DNA of 64,000 nt from Ziziphus jujuba (Eukaryota; Streptophyta; Magnoliopsida; Rosales; Rhamnaceae): positions 4,839,501 to 4,903,500 of the forward strand of contig NC_083386.1 of assembly GCF_031755915.1 (NCBI RefSeq). The letters run 5' to 3'. Below, in pieces: positions 10,581 to 23,366 of this stretch. Both the position numbers and the translations under genes were made by a program. Below the pieces are notes generated by a model. It made no database searches. It was given only the letters and a program-made list of their open reading frames with translations, and had not been told where the DNA came from. Numbering within the stretch: position 1 is the first letter of the stretch; each line of letters begins with the position of its first letter.

Positions 10581-13500
10581 ATGTCAATGGAAAAATCATC
10601 TTTAGGAGCTATGGTTAAGCTCACTGCCACAAATTATACACTTTGGAGACCTCAGATGGAAGATCTTCTCAATTGTAAGGATCTGTTTGATCCTATAAAA
10701 GCTAAAGGAGAAAACCCCAATCCCAGCAAAGAAGCAGAATGGAAGAAATTAAACAAGAAAATGATCGGTCAGATCATGCAATGGATCGACCACAGTGTCT
10801 TCCATCATGTAGCGAAGGAAATGGATGCATATGCCCTCTGGACAAAATTGGAGGACATGTACCAGGCCAAGACTGCTCGGAACAAAGCCCTATTGCTTAA
10901 GCGATTGGCAAATCTAAAATTACAGAGTGGAACATCTGTAGCCGAGCATACCAGTGAGTTTCAAAGCTTGGTAAATCAACTATCTGATGTGGATTACCAA
11001 CTAGGGAATGAGGATCAGGCCCTCCTACTTGTAAGCTTTCTTCCAGACAGTTGGGAGACATTGGTAGTCTCTCTCAGCAATTCGGCCCCGAATGGCAAAC
11101 TTACTATGTCTATTGTCAGGACCCGTCCAGAATTCCTTCCCCGGAACCCTAGACAAGCCCTGATCCCAGGGAAATACCACCGAACCTTCCAACGGAAAAT
11201 CTGGCAGCACCTCCCCTAAGGGTAGGACTTACCAAAAATTACCTGCACTGAAAACATACTTCTAAAAAGCATCCCCTTATTTCTCCCACAATACTACAAA
11301 TTGATTCCACAAATTATAGCACTCCAAATAATAACAGCAGCAACCCAGTGCATAAATAAAAACAACACGTCCAATACAGTATACAGAGCATTATACAACA
11401 AATGTGGAATTTAAACAATGATAGATAAGGAAACAATACAAGATGGAGAGGAAAAAGGGAAGAAAACTTCTTGAACCTTCGGCAACGAACTGAGACGTTG
11501 GGCTCGTCCCGGACAATCAACGTCTCCAACCTGGACCTAGGGGAACGGAATTTAAGAGTGTGAGATGCTAATCATCTCAGTGAGTGACCCTATCTACTGT
11601 ACACCTTTAATATTAACAATATAAAAATAAAGGAATTTAATTAACCAGTACCGAACAAATAAATAAATAAATAAATAAATAAATATTTGAAGTAATAATT
11701 TCTCTCAAAACCCTCACTATTCACTCCATTGGAAATGTTCCCCTTTTAAAATATTTTCACAAAACCCGATATTCGTACCTCCCGAAAACCAAAGGATCAA
11801 ATAAATTAATAAACAACAAATAAACAAATAAATAAATAAATACCCCAAATATAAATAAACTGCAATAAATTATAATAAATAATTTTAGAACACCTTTGGG
11901 GATTAAAACATTATTTGCAATTTACACCGACGCACCACACCATATACCGGTGATGCCCTCCGATACCCAGCGTCCCGAGCATCGACTGGCGGGGGGTTAA
12001 AGAGAGAAACCTGCAACCGGCACTTCGGCGTCCCGACAATACCGCTGTTAAAACCATCACCCGGCCAAGGAGGGGGGCGGCTGTGGCCAATAACAAACTT
12101 GCCTGCCCACGGTCCAATGGCAACTCACGGGTGAAGTAATAACCGCGCGCTACCACGTGTCTATACACCATACACCAGAACACCAATACTGTATGAGTGC
12201 GTCTAAAAATAAACATTAATAACCAACCGTACCGTTTTCCAAAATTACCGTGGGAAATACATTAAATTCTCACACTTACCATCCCACATATTTTTATTTA
12301 ATAAACCGGTATGAACCATTGATAACCAACAAACCACAATTTTCTCAAAGTACGAGATGCAACCATAAAAATACCGCGGGCATAATTTATAAAATTTAAA
12401 CAAATATTTTCGTAAAATATTTAACCCAATTATGCCCGGAAAATCAATACTGAAAACCACATACAAATACTACCGAAATACACTTTGCTCATGCATAATA
12501 ATAAATTAAACCACAATAGAATAATAATCGGGAATTTCTAATGACCCCAAATTTCATTTAGCACCAATGGGTAATTATATATATAAAATAATATTTTTCC
12601 CGATTGTATTTAAAATACGTCACATGAGCACAATTTACAGATATCAATTTAACACCACATAAATATAATTAATTACCCCCAAAACATTTTCAAAGGTGGG
12701 TCACTCACCTGGAGCACGCAATTAAACCATGATCCACCACGGGATCAATTCCACGACTCACCGGTGCTCCGAATCAAAGCTCGTGGGACGAGGATCACAA
12801 ATCCGATCTCCATCGACCCCAATTCCGCCGGAGGTGGCCGGAATTTGGTCGGGAAGCTTCGGCCGGTTTTGATCTTGAGGGATCTTTCAAACGGTGGGGA
12901 TTTTGGGCAATCTAACCCCGGAAATGGACTCAGAGGGGTCGAAAATGGTGGACTAGAGGTATGGGTCGGGCTGGGTTGGTCGGAAACGGCTAGAATTGCC
13001 GGAAAAATTTCACCTCGCCGCCGCGACTTCGCGGGCCCGATCTGGGCGCGTCCGGCGGCGGCTGGCCAGGAGATTTGGTGGCTGAGGTCGTGAGGTGGTG
13101 GGCTACACCGGTGGCCGGCGCGTGTGGCACTCCGGCGACTGAAATCCAACCAACCGGTCGGTCAACAGGGAGAGGGTGAGAGAGTCAAAGGAGAGAGAAA
13201 GGGAGAAAAAAAATTTCTGCGTGTCTCTGTTGGGGTCGGGGAAGAAGAAGGGAAGAAAGGAAAAGAGAAGAGAAGCTGTTTTCCCACGTGGGGAAAAGAA
13301 AAGAAAAAGAAAAAAAATAAAATAAAATAATACAAATAATTAAATAATATTAAATAACAATATTATTATTTAAAATAATAATAAAATAATTTGATTTTAA
13401 ACATGGTTGACATGTGGCATTTCACCATGGTGACACATGGTCACCTTCATTAAGTCACACGTGGCACCTCGTTACGCGTTTAAAAATAATATTAAAATAA

Positions 13501-16500
13501 TACAGTATTTGAAAAACTCTACAGGTCCATAACTTTCAAACCACATGTCCAAATCAGACGTGCCGCTAGTCTACGGACTCGTATCGACGAGCACTTCACA
13601 ACCATGCATGAGTCAACGCTCAACCTTGCATAAATAAAAAGTCAACTCCGGCACCCCTTGGACAGTTTGGACCTCAACTTGTTTTGCTCATAACTTTCAA
13701 ACCGTAGCTCCGTTTTCAGCGTGCTACCAGTCTACGAACTCGTGCCAACGTGTAATTCGTAACGGTACCTCAGTCAACCTAGAATTCCAACCGGAACAAA
13801 AAGTCAACTTTTGACCCCTTCGGTCAACGGTCAACGTGCAAAAATTTCCGACATGGTTCGGGACGGGGTGTTACATCTATGGTTAAGGATGCCCTATTTA
13901 ATGAAGAGGTCAGGAGAAAGGACATTGGCATGCATCAGTCACATGCCCTTGTCATGGAGAGAGGAAGACAGCAAAGAGGTGGTCAAGATAGGGGGAGAGG
14001 CAGGAGCAAGAGCAGAGTTAGATCTACAGATGGCAAAAAATCATCATATAAGTGCTATCATTGTGGGTTGGAGGGTCACATGAAGAAGAACTGCAGAAAG
14101 TTGTTGAGAGAGCAGAGACTCCAAGGTAATCAGCCGAAGAAGGATGGAGAGACACTAGTCACTGTCACAGGAGAAGTAGCGCTCTGCTCCACCGAAGAAG
14201 AGACATGCCTTCATATATTAACCCAAGATGTTGAGTGGATAATCGATACTACAGCATCCTACCATGTCACTCCACACAGAGATTTCTTCAAAACGTACAA
14301 AGCAGGAGACTTTGGTACGGTAAAGATGGAAAATTCCAGTTTTGCAAAGATTATGGGAACTGGTGATATTCAGGTAAAAACGAATGTTGGTTGTACAATC
14401 ACTTTGAAGGATGTCCATCATGTTCCAAATCTTCGGCTTAATCTACTTTTGGGAGTAGCCTTAGACAAGCAAGGCTATGACAACTACTTCAGCAAAGGCA
14501 CATGGAAAATGACAAAAGGTGCCATAGTTGTCGCTTGAGGACATATTTGTGGAATGTTGTACAAAACTCATTTGAAGATATGTGCAGATAGCCTCAATAT
14601 TGTAGAAGGAGAGGCGTCTCAAAATCTGTGGCACCAGAGACTCGGTCACATGAGTGAAAAAGGATTGTCCACTTTGGCAAGGAAGAAGCTTATCACTGTT
14701 TGCAAGGATGCTGCACTAGATCCTTGTAATCACTACTTGTTTGGTAAGCAACATAGAGTCTCCTTCAGTTCCTCTGCATTGAGAAGATCAGAGTTGCTTA
14801 GTCTGGTGCACTCTGATGTTTGTGGTCCCATGGAGGTGGAATCATTAGGTGGCAACAAGTATTTCCTGACCTTCATTGATGATGCTTCTCGGAAAGTGTG
14901 GGTATATTTCTTGAAGACAAAGGACCAGGTATTGGATTACTTCAAACTGTTTCATACCATGGTAGAGCATGAAACAGGAAAGAAGCTGAAATGTCTCTGC
15001 TCAGATAATGGAGGTGAGTATACTTCCAAGGAGTTCGATGCCTACTGCAGAAGACACGGCATTCAACATAAGAAGACGGTCCCCCGCACCCCACAACATA
15101 ATGGAATAGCCAAAAGAATGAACCGAACCATTATGGAAAAGGTCAGAAGTATGATCAGTATGGCTAAGCTGCCAAAGCCATTCTGGGGAGAAGCTGTTCA
15201 TGCCGCCTGCTATTTAATCAACAGATCACCATCAGTACCGTTGAATTTTGAAATTCTGGAAAAAGTGTGGTCGGGTAAGATTCCCTCCTACTCTCATTTA
15301 AGAGTGTTTGGTTGTATAGCTTATGTAAATGTATCCAAGGAGCTCAGACAGAAGCTCGATGCAAGATCTACTCCATGCATCTTTATAGGATATGGAGATG
15401 AAGAATTCAGATACAGGTTATGGGACCTGAAAACAAAGAAGATTATTAGAAGCAGGGATGTAGTATTCTATGAAAACCAGACAATGGAAGACATTGAAAA
15501 GCCCAGAATGTCTCCTAATTGTAGTTTCAGTGCTGAGAATTTTGGTCCTAATCCAGCACCAGCACAAATAGCCACAGAGGATAATGAGGTGCATGAAGAT
15601 ATACCAGAAGCAGACCAGGAAGAAGAAGGGATATTGAGCAGGGGGAGACTCAATCCTCTCAAGCAGCTGCAGGGCCATCACAGCAGTCAGATGATGGTAC
15701 ACCTCCTGAAACCAGTGGTTTACAAGTTCAGAGATCTAAGTGAGGCCGAATTCCATCAAAGAGATTTCCAGAATCTGAGTATATTCTACTTACTGAAGAG
15801 GGGGAGCCAGAAAGTTTCCAGGAAGCTGTTTCTCATCAAGAGAAGGAAAAGTGGCTGCAAGCAATGCAAGATGAGATGGAATCCTTGCACTTATAAGTTG
15901 ATTGAGCTTCCAACAGGAAAGAAGGCACTAAAGAATAAATGGGTGTTCAAGCTCAAAAAAGATGGCAGCGGAAGGGTGGTGAAACACAAAGCCCAATTGG
16001 TGGTCAAAGGATTTCTTTAGAAGAAAAGAATTGACTTTGATGAAGTTTTTTCACCAGTGGTAAAAATGACTTCAATTCGAGTCATTTTTGGTTTAGTAGC
16101 AAGTCTAAACCTAGAGCTTGAACAGATGGATGTGAAGACAGCATTTCTTCACGGTGATTTACATGAGGAAATCTACATGGAGCAGCTAGAAGGATTTAAG
16201 GTTTCATGGAAAGAAAACCTCGTATGCAAGCTGAAGAAGAGCTTGTATGGCCTTAAGCAAGCACCAAGACAATGGTACAAGAAGTTTGACTCGTTTATGG
16301 TGAGTCAAGGCTATAAAAGGACTGCAGCAGACCAGTGTGATTATATTTAAAAATTTTCAGGTGGAAACTTCATTGCACTTTTGCTATATGTGGACGATAT
16401 GTTGATCGTTGGACAAGATGCAATGAAGATTAGTCAGCTGAAGAAAGAATTGTCTAAGTCCTTTGATATGAAAGACTTAGGACCAGCTCGACAAATTTTG

Positions 16501-17352
16501 GGAATGCAAATAATCCGAGACAGGAAGAATAGAAGGTTATGGCTATCTCAAGAGAAGTATGTTGAACGGGTGATAAAAAGATTCAACATGGATAAAGCCA
16601 AACCGGTCAGCATTCCACTTGCAAATCATTTCAAGTTGAGCAAGAGATTGTGCCCCTCATCCAAAGAAGAGATAGAGGAGATGACTTCAGTACCATATTC
16701 TTTAGCAGTAGGAAGTCTAATGTATGCAATGGTGTGTACCAGACCAGACATTGCTCATGCAGTAGGTGTTGTGAGCAGATTTCTTTCAAATCCTGGAAAG
16801 AAACACTGGGAAGCAATCAAATGGATTCTTAGGTATCTTAAAGGTACATCGAAGCTGTGTTTGTGCTACAGGGGAGGTGATCCAATCTTAGAAGGCTATA
16901 CAGATGCAAATATGGCCAGAGACCCTGATAATAGAAAGTCTACATCAGGTTATCTCTACACTTTTGCAGGGGGAGCTGTGTCATGGAAGTCAAGATTGCA
17001 GAAGTGTGTTGTTTTATCCACTACTGAAGCAGAGTACATTGTCGTAGCGGAAGCGGGTAAGGAAATGTTGTAGTTAAAGCGTTTTCTCACAGAATTGGGC
17101 ATCAAGCAAGAAGACTACAAGATACATTGTGATAACCAAAGTGCCATGGATTTGAGCAAAAACTCAATGTATCATTCCCGTACAAAGCACATTGATATCC
17201 GCTATCATTGGATACGCGAAGTAATAGATCAACAGTTGCTGAAACTGATGAAGATCCACACAAAAGAGAATCCAGCAGACATGTTAACAAAAGTTGTTGC
17301 TCAAGAGAAGCTGAAGCTATGCAGAGACATAGCTGGAATGGATGGCAGATGA
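10581..17352 (+). pseudogene. Copia gag-pol polyprotein gene, broken
   Basis: The gag part runs 10581-11113 and resumes at 13881 after the nested LTR in a compatible frame. A CCHC zinc knuckle (CYHCGLEGHMKKNC, 14053-14094) follows, then a protease site with DTTASYHVT in place of the usual D-S/T-G-A. The integrase has SDVCGP and SDNGGEY, but its catalytic Glu is Lys (NGIAKRMNRT, AAA at 15112-15114). The RT has YVDD at 16387-16398, and the RNase H ends near 17352. In-frame stops lie at 14536 (TGA), 16018 (TAG), 16348 (TAA) and 17071 (TAG). Between about 15630 and 15890 the recognisable protein is in another frame and has a further TGA. The element cannot move by itself. Confidence 0.92.
11114..13875 (-). 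mobile_element. Solo LTR (chromovirus family) nested in the Copia gag region
   Basis: On the plus strand it runs from TGTCAGGACCC (11114) to GGGGTGTTACA (13875), 2,762 bp. A perfect 5-bp duplication, TCTAT, lies at 11109-11113 and 13876-13880, inside the gag coding region. Compared with the copy at 1683-4583, about 115 bp are missing at 12770, between the GGTGCTCC motif and the GAATC(A/G)AAGCTCGTGG motif. It has no coding capacity. Confidence 0.94.
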
Positions 17353-17385
17353 CCATCGGTTTAAATGCGGCTGGAGGGGGAGAAT

Positions 17386-17850
17386 TGTGAAGTCCAACCG
17401 CACCACCACTGCACCGACAGTGTGAAGACTGCTCAGCCACCATCTTTGACAATGGCCATTGCTGCATTTAACACCGAGCTCCAACTTGCTTAACAATTGT
17501 GGGCTACTGTCAGAAGCTGTTGAAGATTGTGGCCGTGCAACCAACCTTGTAACCTATAAATAGGTTCATCCCGTTGCATGCAAGGTAAGCCAAGAGAGCA
17601 AGCTCAATATCATCACAAGTGAGGAGTATTGAGAGTAAACTCCGCGAGAGAGAGTGTTTAAGTTCCAGAGAGAGCTTGAGAGAAGAGTGAGCAATTCTAG
17701 AGAGAATTTGACAGTGTAGAGAGAGGTTCCACGTGAGAATCCTCCACAAGAGAAGTTTTTATTTTTGTATTCTATTTCCAAGAGAGTAATAGAATTCTTT
17801 TTATTTTTCTTCTCATATTTCTTCTCTAAAGTGGTCGGAGAACCACAACA
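17386..17850 (+). repeat. 3' LTR of the Copia element
   Basis: It matches the 5' LTR with about 16 base differences and one single-base gap, and has its TATA box at 17555-17562. The last base is followed by the target duplication GATAT. Confidence 0.93.
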
Positions 17851-19295
17851 GATATGGCAACGTCACGAATGATATCGTGCATTTTAACTATATGGTGATC
17901 GTCACCATCCAACAACAATGCACGATCTTTTAGATCATCAATCAAACTGTTTACTTTAACTCTAGCGCCTTGCACATTATGCATCTTTTCGAATATCCCC
18001 CAGCCCATACCATATCTAATTAATTCCTCTATTCGTATGCTTTCATCTTCCCCAAACGAACTACAAACTAAAAGCAGTAACTTTGCTTCGTTATTGTATA
18101 CATAATTATAACATAATTCGATACTATTGAACACTTTTTCATTCACTTCTCTATTGATATCTCTTAGGTTTGAGTTCTTCAGTTGGTTCAAGACATCCTG
18201 CCAAAAATGTCGTCTTTGATCTTTCAATGCACAAGCAATTGTTTCAACGGTAATGGGTAGACGTCCACATTCGTCAGCAATATCATGTACCAGATCTGCA
18301 CATTCTGAGTACTTTTCAATCGTTTGAGCCACCATAGAGCTGAACCAGTTCAATGCTTCAGCCTTTTCTAGAAGTCCAACTTTGAAAATCTTATCAACAC
18401 CGATATCAGTTGGCAACACTCGTTCGAATCTTGACGTAAACAATATTTTACATCCTATCTGATCACCTTTAAAAACTGTTCCAACATCTCTAATATTGAG
18501 CTTCTTCCAGACATCATCTAGAATTATCAAGAACTTCTTTTCTTGCTGCAATTTATTTCGTAGCAGAAGTGCTCTTTCAGGTGTGGTTTCCTTATCAAGT
18601 TTTAGTTCTAGCCTTTCTGCAATTGCTTTTTGAATCTTTCCGATATCTGGAGTATTTGAAACAGGAACTAGAACCGCTTCACTGAACAATTTCATCTCCA
18701 GGGCCCTTCTTGAAACTTCTTTAACAAGCGTGGTTTTGCCTGCACCTGGCATGCCATGCACCCCAATCATTCTGGTGTTGCCATCTTCCAATGCCTCCAA
18801 TATTCCATCCACAATTTCATTTCTTGAGTCGAAGTTTATGTAATCTTCGTTCATAAAATCACTCTGGAGATGGGGACGGTGAGAAATGTTTTCAAAGTTG
18901 ACCTCGCCTTTGATTTTAACAACAGAGACTCCCATCTTCTTGGCTTTCGTACTTAGTCGATACCGTGGTACCAAATTCAGAAGCAACAACCCTCTGAAAA
19001 TACACCACCCTGTATTTGCACGGTTTTCATCTTCTAAAATCTCTTTGGCTTGTTTACTTATCATTTCTGCATCCTTTTGCCAGTTCTTGGTCGTTTCAAA
19101 AATTGCATCACCATTTGTTAAGGCATCATCCACCAACTCCTTCATCTTCTGTTCTTCAAGACCCAAATTGTGAGTTTCTGTTTGCAGGTTGCTTATGTTG
19201 TTTTTGTATTGGAAGATATAACCCAACTGACGACCAATCGCTCCAACCGTCCAATCAGCAATTGCAGCTATACCGATCTCAGCAATACAGCTCAT
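17851..19295 (-). pseudogene. CC-NB-ARC exon of a CNL disease-resistance gene, cut after the MHD motif
   Basis: The start is the Met at 19293-19295 (MSCIAEIGIAAIADWTVGAI), typical of RPS2/At4g27190-like CNLs; the longer upstream open frame is low-complexity Ile/Leu sequence. About 482 residues remain. A coiled-coil region covers roughly 1-130, with the RYRLSTKAKK motif near 111-120. The P-loop is GMPGAGKTTL at 181-190, kinase 2 LIILDDVW at 256-263, RNBS-B CKILFTSR at 282-289, a GLPL variant GRLPI at 344-348, and MHD in KMHD at 471-474. Such proteins bind ADP/ATP in the cytosol and trigger immunity when the LRR senses an effector. Every NB-ARC motif is intact. The frame ends because the Copia element sits eight residues past the MHD, and the LRR continues at 9492. 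Confidence 0.9.
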
Positions 19296-20736
19296 GTTTT
19301 GCCTTAAATATGATTCAACAAAATAAGCGATTATTATTAAGATTTCTACCCAAAAGTGTAATGATATAATAATAGTAATAATAATAATAATAATAGCAAT
19401 AAAGAGACACTGGAAGGCCCGCAGAAGCCAGGAGGATAGTAATAATAACAAGGAAGGGAAGTAAAGCACGTACCTAGCAGTACAATCTTCTGTGATATAT
19501 ATTTGATGGGAGCTTCACAAATAAAGTAATCCAAATCTTTTTATTTATTTATTTATCTATTTTATTGTTTTGGATTTTCAATATAAAAGGAAAAAAGAAA
19601 AGTCAATCTGAGTAGAATCCAAAATAATTAAAAAAAAAAGAACAAAAATCGAATCAAATGTCAAAAAGGCAAGCCAAGAAATCCACTGCAGAAAGAACAG
19701 AAAAAATGAAAAATACAAGGAAACAGAGTGAGAGCTCTTCCTTTTGATACAAACAACAGAGGAAACTACAATCTTCTTCTTCTTTCTTCTTTTCCTTTTT
19801 TTTTTTTCTATTTTTTTTTTTTTTTTTTTTTAGGTTGTGAAGCAAATAGAGAGACGCTTAAAAGCTCAAAGATGGTGACAAGAAGAAGTGAAATCAAACA
19901 GCACAAAAGCAAGACCAACAATGTTTCCTTTACAACCACTGCAGAAATGAGAGCAAAAGGAGATATACAATAAGGAAACCAAGAAGTGCAAAATTCTCTT
20001 CAGTAAAACAACAGGATAATGTGTATCAGAAATTGAGAGGATATAGTACTAGACTAATGAATTCCATCATGGGAAAAGGATAATAAACGAACTGTTGAAT
20101 GTATGTATATATGAATGTATAAAATACTCTGACAAAAATTACCCCCAAAAAAAAAAAAAAACAACAACATGAAATGCATACCTTAATATAGTTTGCTGTG
20201 TTTCTTTCAATTTCTAAAGGCAAAAGGAGATCAATTCTGCATTAATAGCAAACGTCAACGATGACCAGCACAAATAGAATCTTGAGTGGGGAAGGTTTCA
20301 GGTTGAGGGATATAATAATTAATTCAATAGCAAAACTTAAAAATCAAAACCTCTAAACTATCAAATAAGATATATATATATTCATATTATTGACACAATG
20401 GTACATACAGGCGTGTTGATGATATAATATGTATAATGACTCATCTTCTAATGGCTTAAGTTGTTAGGATAAATATAATTCAACATGTTACTAAAACCAA
20501 ATATTTTTGAAATCTTAGGTTCAAAATGAGCCCTTAAAAAAAAACTAGAAATGCATCTGAAAGGGAAGTGTTAAGTTGACCTACATATGAAAGAGAGTAT
20601 ACTGTTAAGGTGATATAAAATATATGATAATATACTTTTTAATGGCTTAAGCTTTCAGTAGAAACGATAATTCAACATGTTTTCCAACTTGCCAGCTGGA
20701 GCTAGATCATTGCGTTTCAAATCACTTAATAATCAA

Positions 20737-20740
<4 letters not shown>

Positions 20741-20776
<36 letters not shown>
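20741..20776. repeat. AT dinucleotide microsatellite
   Basis: An uninterrupted (AT)n run of 36 bp. Similar runs lie at about 27602-27627, 27655-27682 and 63709-63754, and an (AAT)n run lies at about 23327-23365. Confidence 0.9.
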
Positions 20777-20778
<2 letters not shown>

Positions 20779-20809
20779 TTAAATTGAAGTTGGGCAATTC
20801 ATTGTAAAT

Positions 20810-21140
20810 AATTATTACATAACTCCCTATTAACTTTTAACCAAAATAAAACAATACAAAAACACAATATTGTATATGTTTTTAGAATGCTAACTTTGTC
20901 CCTTATTTTTCTTTTTCAGTAAAGAACATTTATCTAAAAACTAACATGATTAATTAATAGAATTAAATATTAACAATTATTACATAACTTCCAATTAACT
21001 TTTAACCAAAAATAAAAAATACAAAAACACAATATTGTATACGTCTTTAGAATGCTAACTTTGTCCCTTATTTTTCTTTTTCAGTAAAGAACATTTATCT
21101 AAAAACTAGCATGATTAATTAATAGAATTAAATATTATTT
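20810..21140. repeat. Tandem duplication, unit about 165 bp
   Basis: The segment starting AATTATTACATAAC at 20810 is repeated from 20975 with few changes, including the shared stretch TTTTTCAGTAAAGAACATTT. It is non-coding. Confidence 0.85.
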
Positions 21141-22146
21141 AACGGTGGTTTGCGTCATCTCTACTAGTAATAACTAAAATTATTAGGGAGAGAATAAAAC
21201 TCAAATTTTCAACCAAAAATTAAGTGGTTAAGTTATATTGGCTCAATTAGTATGCTCCTATATTCATGAGATCGTAGATTCAAAGTGTATCCCCTCCCTT
21301 TTATATTAAAATTTGTTGTAACGATAAAATAAACAAATAAACTAATTAAAATTAGGTTGATTATCATCAATTATTAGTTGATCATCATCATCATCTTTAC
21401 TTTATTTTTTTTTTCTTTTTTCATTTTTTGGATGTTCATCATCTGTACTTAAAAATCGAATTGCTTTAATTTCGTGAATATATAAAGGAAGTCCAAACTC
21501 TTACCAAAACATAGTGTGCTTTTCTCATGATGACTTTTATCTATGGCATACCTTGCTGTGTTTTCAATGTCAAAAGGCAAAGGAGAGCTAGATGGAGTAC
21601 CGATAAAAGTGTGCAGGCATTAAGATCTTGAGTATATACTATACGTACCGTTAAATGAAATATATACAATAACTCAGCCAAAAATGTAAAACAAATTTAT
21701 ATAAATATATATATATAGATATAGATATAATATTAAACCTTAATACCTATGGATATGGATGAAAGAAAACTCAAAGTGTCGCTATTATATATTATTAAAA
21801 AAAACAAATAAATAAAACATTAGGGTTCCTGGTTGGCATCTAGCTTTTCTAATTTTCTTTTGGTAGGAACTCACGACAATCACTGATCATATTTATGCAA
21901 CTTTTTTATCAGTACTTTTGCTCCAACTAAAACGCATAAAGTTAATATATATATAATTCTTGTGACTACAATTCAATCAATATATCAAACTTTTATATTA
22001 AATAGGTGTGAACATATAATTTTCCAAATAATTTCATATATTTGGAAGAGGAACCTCTATACCAGGCCAAACCTACAAATTGTCGAGGCACCATTAATTA
22101 GTACTATATCCTAAAGTTGCTTTTACATCTCCCATGAAACCTTAGA

Positions 22147-22218
22147 ATTTCTTACTGCTAATTGATGGCTTTATTGTTCCGTATTTCTTACTGCTAATTG
22201 ATGGCTCTATTGTTCCTT
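22147..22218. repeat. Tandem duplication, unit 36 bp
   Basis: ATTTCTTACTGCTAATTGAT and the bases after it occur at 22147 and again at 22183 with nearly identical sequence. Confidence 0.85.
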
Positions 22219-22689
22219 TTCCATCGTGAAGCAAAAGCAAGTTTTAAAATTTTTAAAATTTTTTTTTTTTAGTTTTTGGCTTTTTAATAGTAAGAAAATG
22301 AAGAACATTCTTGAATATAGCAAAAGCCACCAGGGTTTGATTCGCTACTCAAAACAATTTACCTAGCAAAAAAAGGTTTCCAAGTTTCTAGCTTGGACAA
22401 ACTGTTTTTTCAGAGGAAAATAGAGAATACCAGAACTGATTATTGATTTTTTGCAATAAGAATCAAAAGATTTGTTTCTATAAATATAATTAGAAGCAAC
22501 AGACAGCGGTGCCTGGTTAAATCAAAGCTTCTCACATGTAAAAAGTGAACTCTATATATTTCACCAAGAAAATTCCCAAGCATAAGCATGGCCAAAGAAT
22601 CAAAAAATAGTACCGGGAATTCCACAGAATTTGTCCAAGCACAACACTGTGAAGAAGTACCAAGCATATGACAAGGCTATACACAAGAA

Positions 22690-23327
22690 ATTATTGTGTC
22701 TTGTGTTGAATATTGTATTCTATCCAAGTGAAAGCACTTTATTCAAACCTTGACCATTGCTTTTTAAATTCCACAACATGTTTTTCTTACACTTTATCAT
22801 TTTTCTTTTCTCAAGTACTCACAAATAAGGATTAAGGGTGAAAAATCAGTAAAAACACAATAGTATTAATTAATTACTTTCCATTATGACAAACAAAATA
22901 TTGAAGATGCGATAAAATCCATTCAAAACTAGTATCTCAACCTAACCAAAAAGCATTAAATTTTTTCTATGTATAAAACTAATTGACATTAGTTCGAAAA
23001 ATAAACGTCTTGTCCAATACCACAAGGCAGATAACCTTTAACTCCAATATTAATATTTAATCTTCTTGATAATTTTAAGGGAAATTTCCAGTTGGATCAT
23101 TAATATTTGGTAAGTGAGATATTCTGAACAGGCTTAGTATAGAAAAATGGAATAAACCTTATAATTTTAAATTTAAGTAATCATCATGTTCTATCATCAA
23201 TATATATCTGCAGTATCCAAGAACTGAAATCATGATTAAATACTCTATCAGGGTAAATATAATCAAAATATATTCCAAATATATATTTTTTTTATTAATA
23301 ATAATAATTAATAAAGTTATCCATCAA

Positions 23328-23366
<39 letters not shown>

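Larger units (their letters stand above)
9493..17850 (+). mobile_element. Ty1/Copia retrotransposon inserted in the CNL gene
   Basis: It has LTRs at 9493-9958 and 17386-17850, both starting TGTGAAGTCCA and ending GAACCACAACA. A perfect 5-bp duplication, GATAT, lies at 9488-9492 and 17851-17855. A primer-binding site for initiator Met-tRNA (TGGTATCAGAGC) lies at 9961-9972, and a polypurine tract (GGAGGGGGAGAA) lies just before the 3' LTR. Without the nested solo LTR it is about 5.6 kb. By hand alignment the two LTRs differ at about 16 substitutions and one indel, so the insertion is not very recent. The domain order integrase then RT then RNase H identifies Copia; Tork/Tnt1-like lineage is an inference. 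Confidence 0.95.
19296..22680. other. Upstream region of the CNL gene, no gene seen
   Basis: This is AT-rich sequence with A/T homopolymers (for example 19796-19832) and microsatellites. It should contain the CNL promoter on the minus strand just above 19295. I see no convincing open frame. Confidence 0.5.

Noticed and set aside
19296..19469. N-terminal extension of the CNL frame by 58 residues rich in Ile and Leu
   Set aside because: It is encoded by ATA/AAT repeats, and the family N-terminus begins at the Met at 19295.
20741..20776. CRISPR-like or functional array among the AT repeats
   Set aside because: These are simple microsatellites in a plant genome with no spacers.
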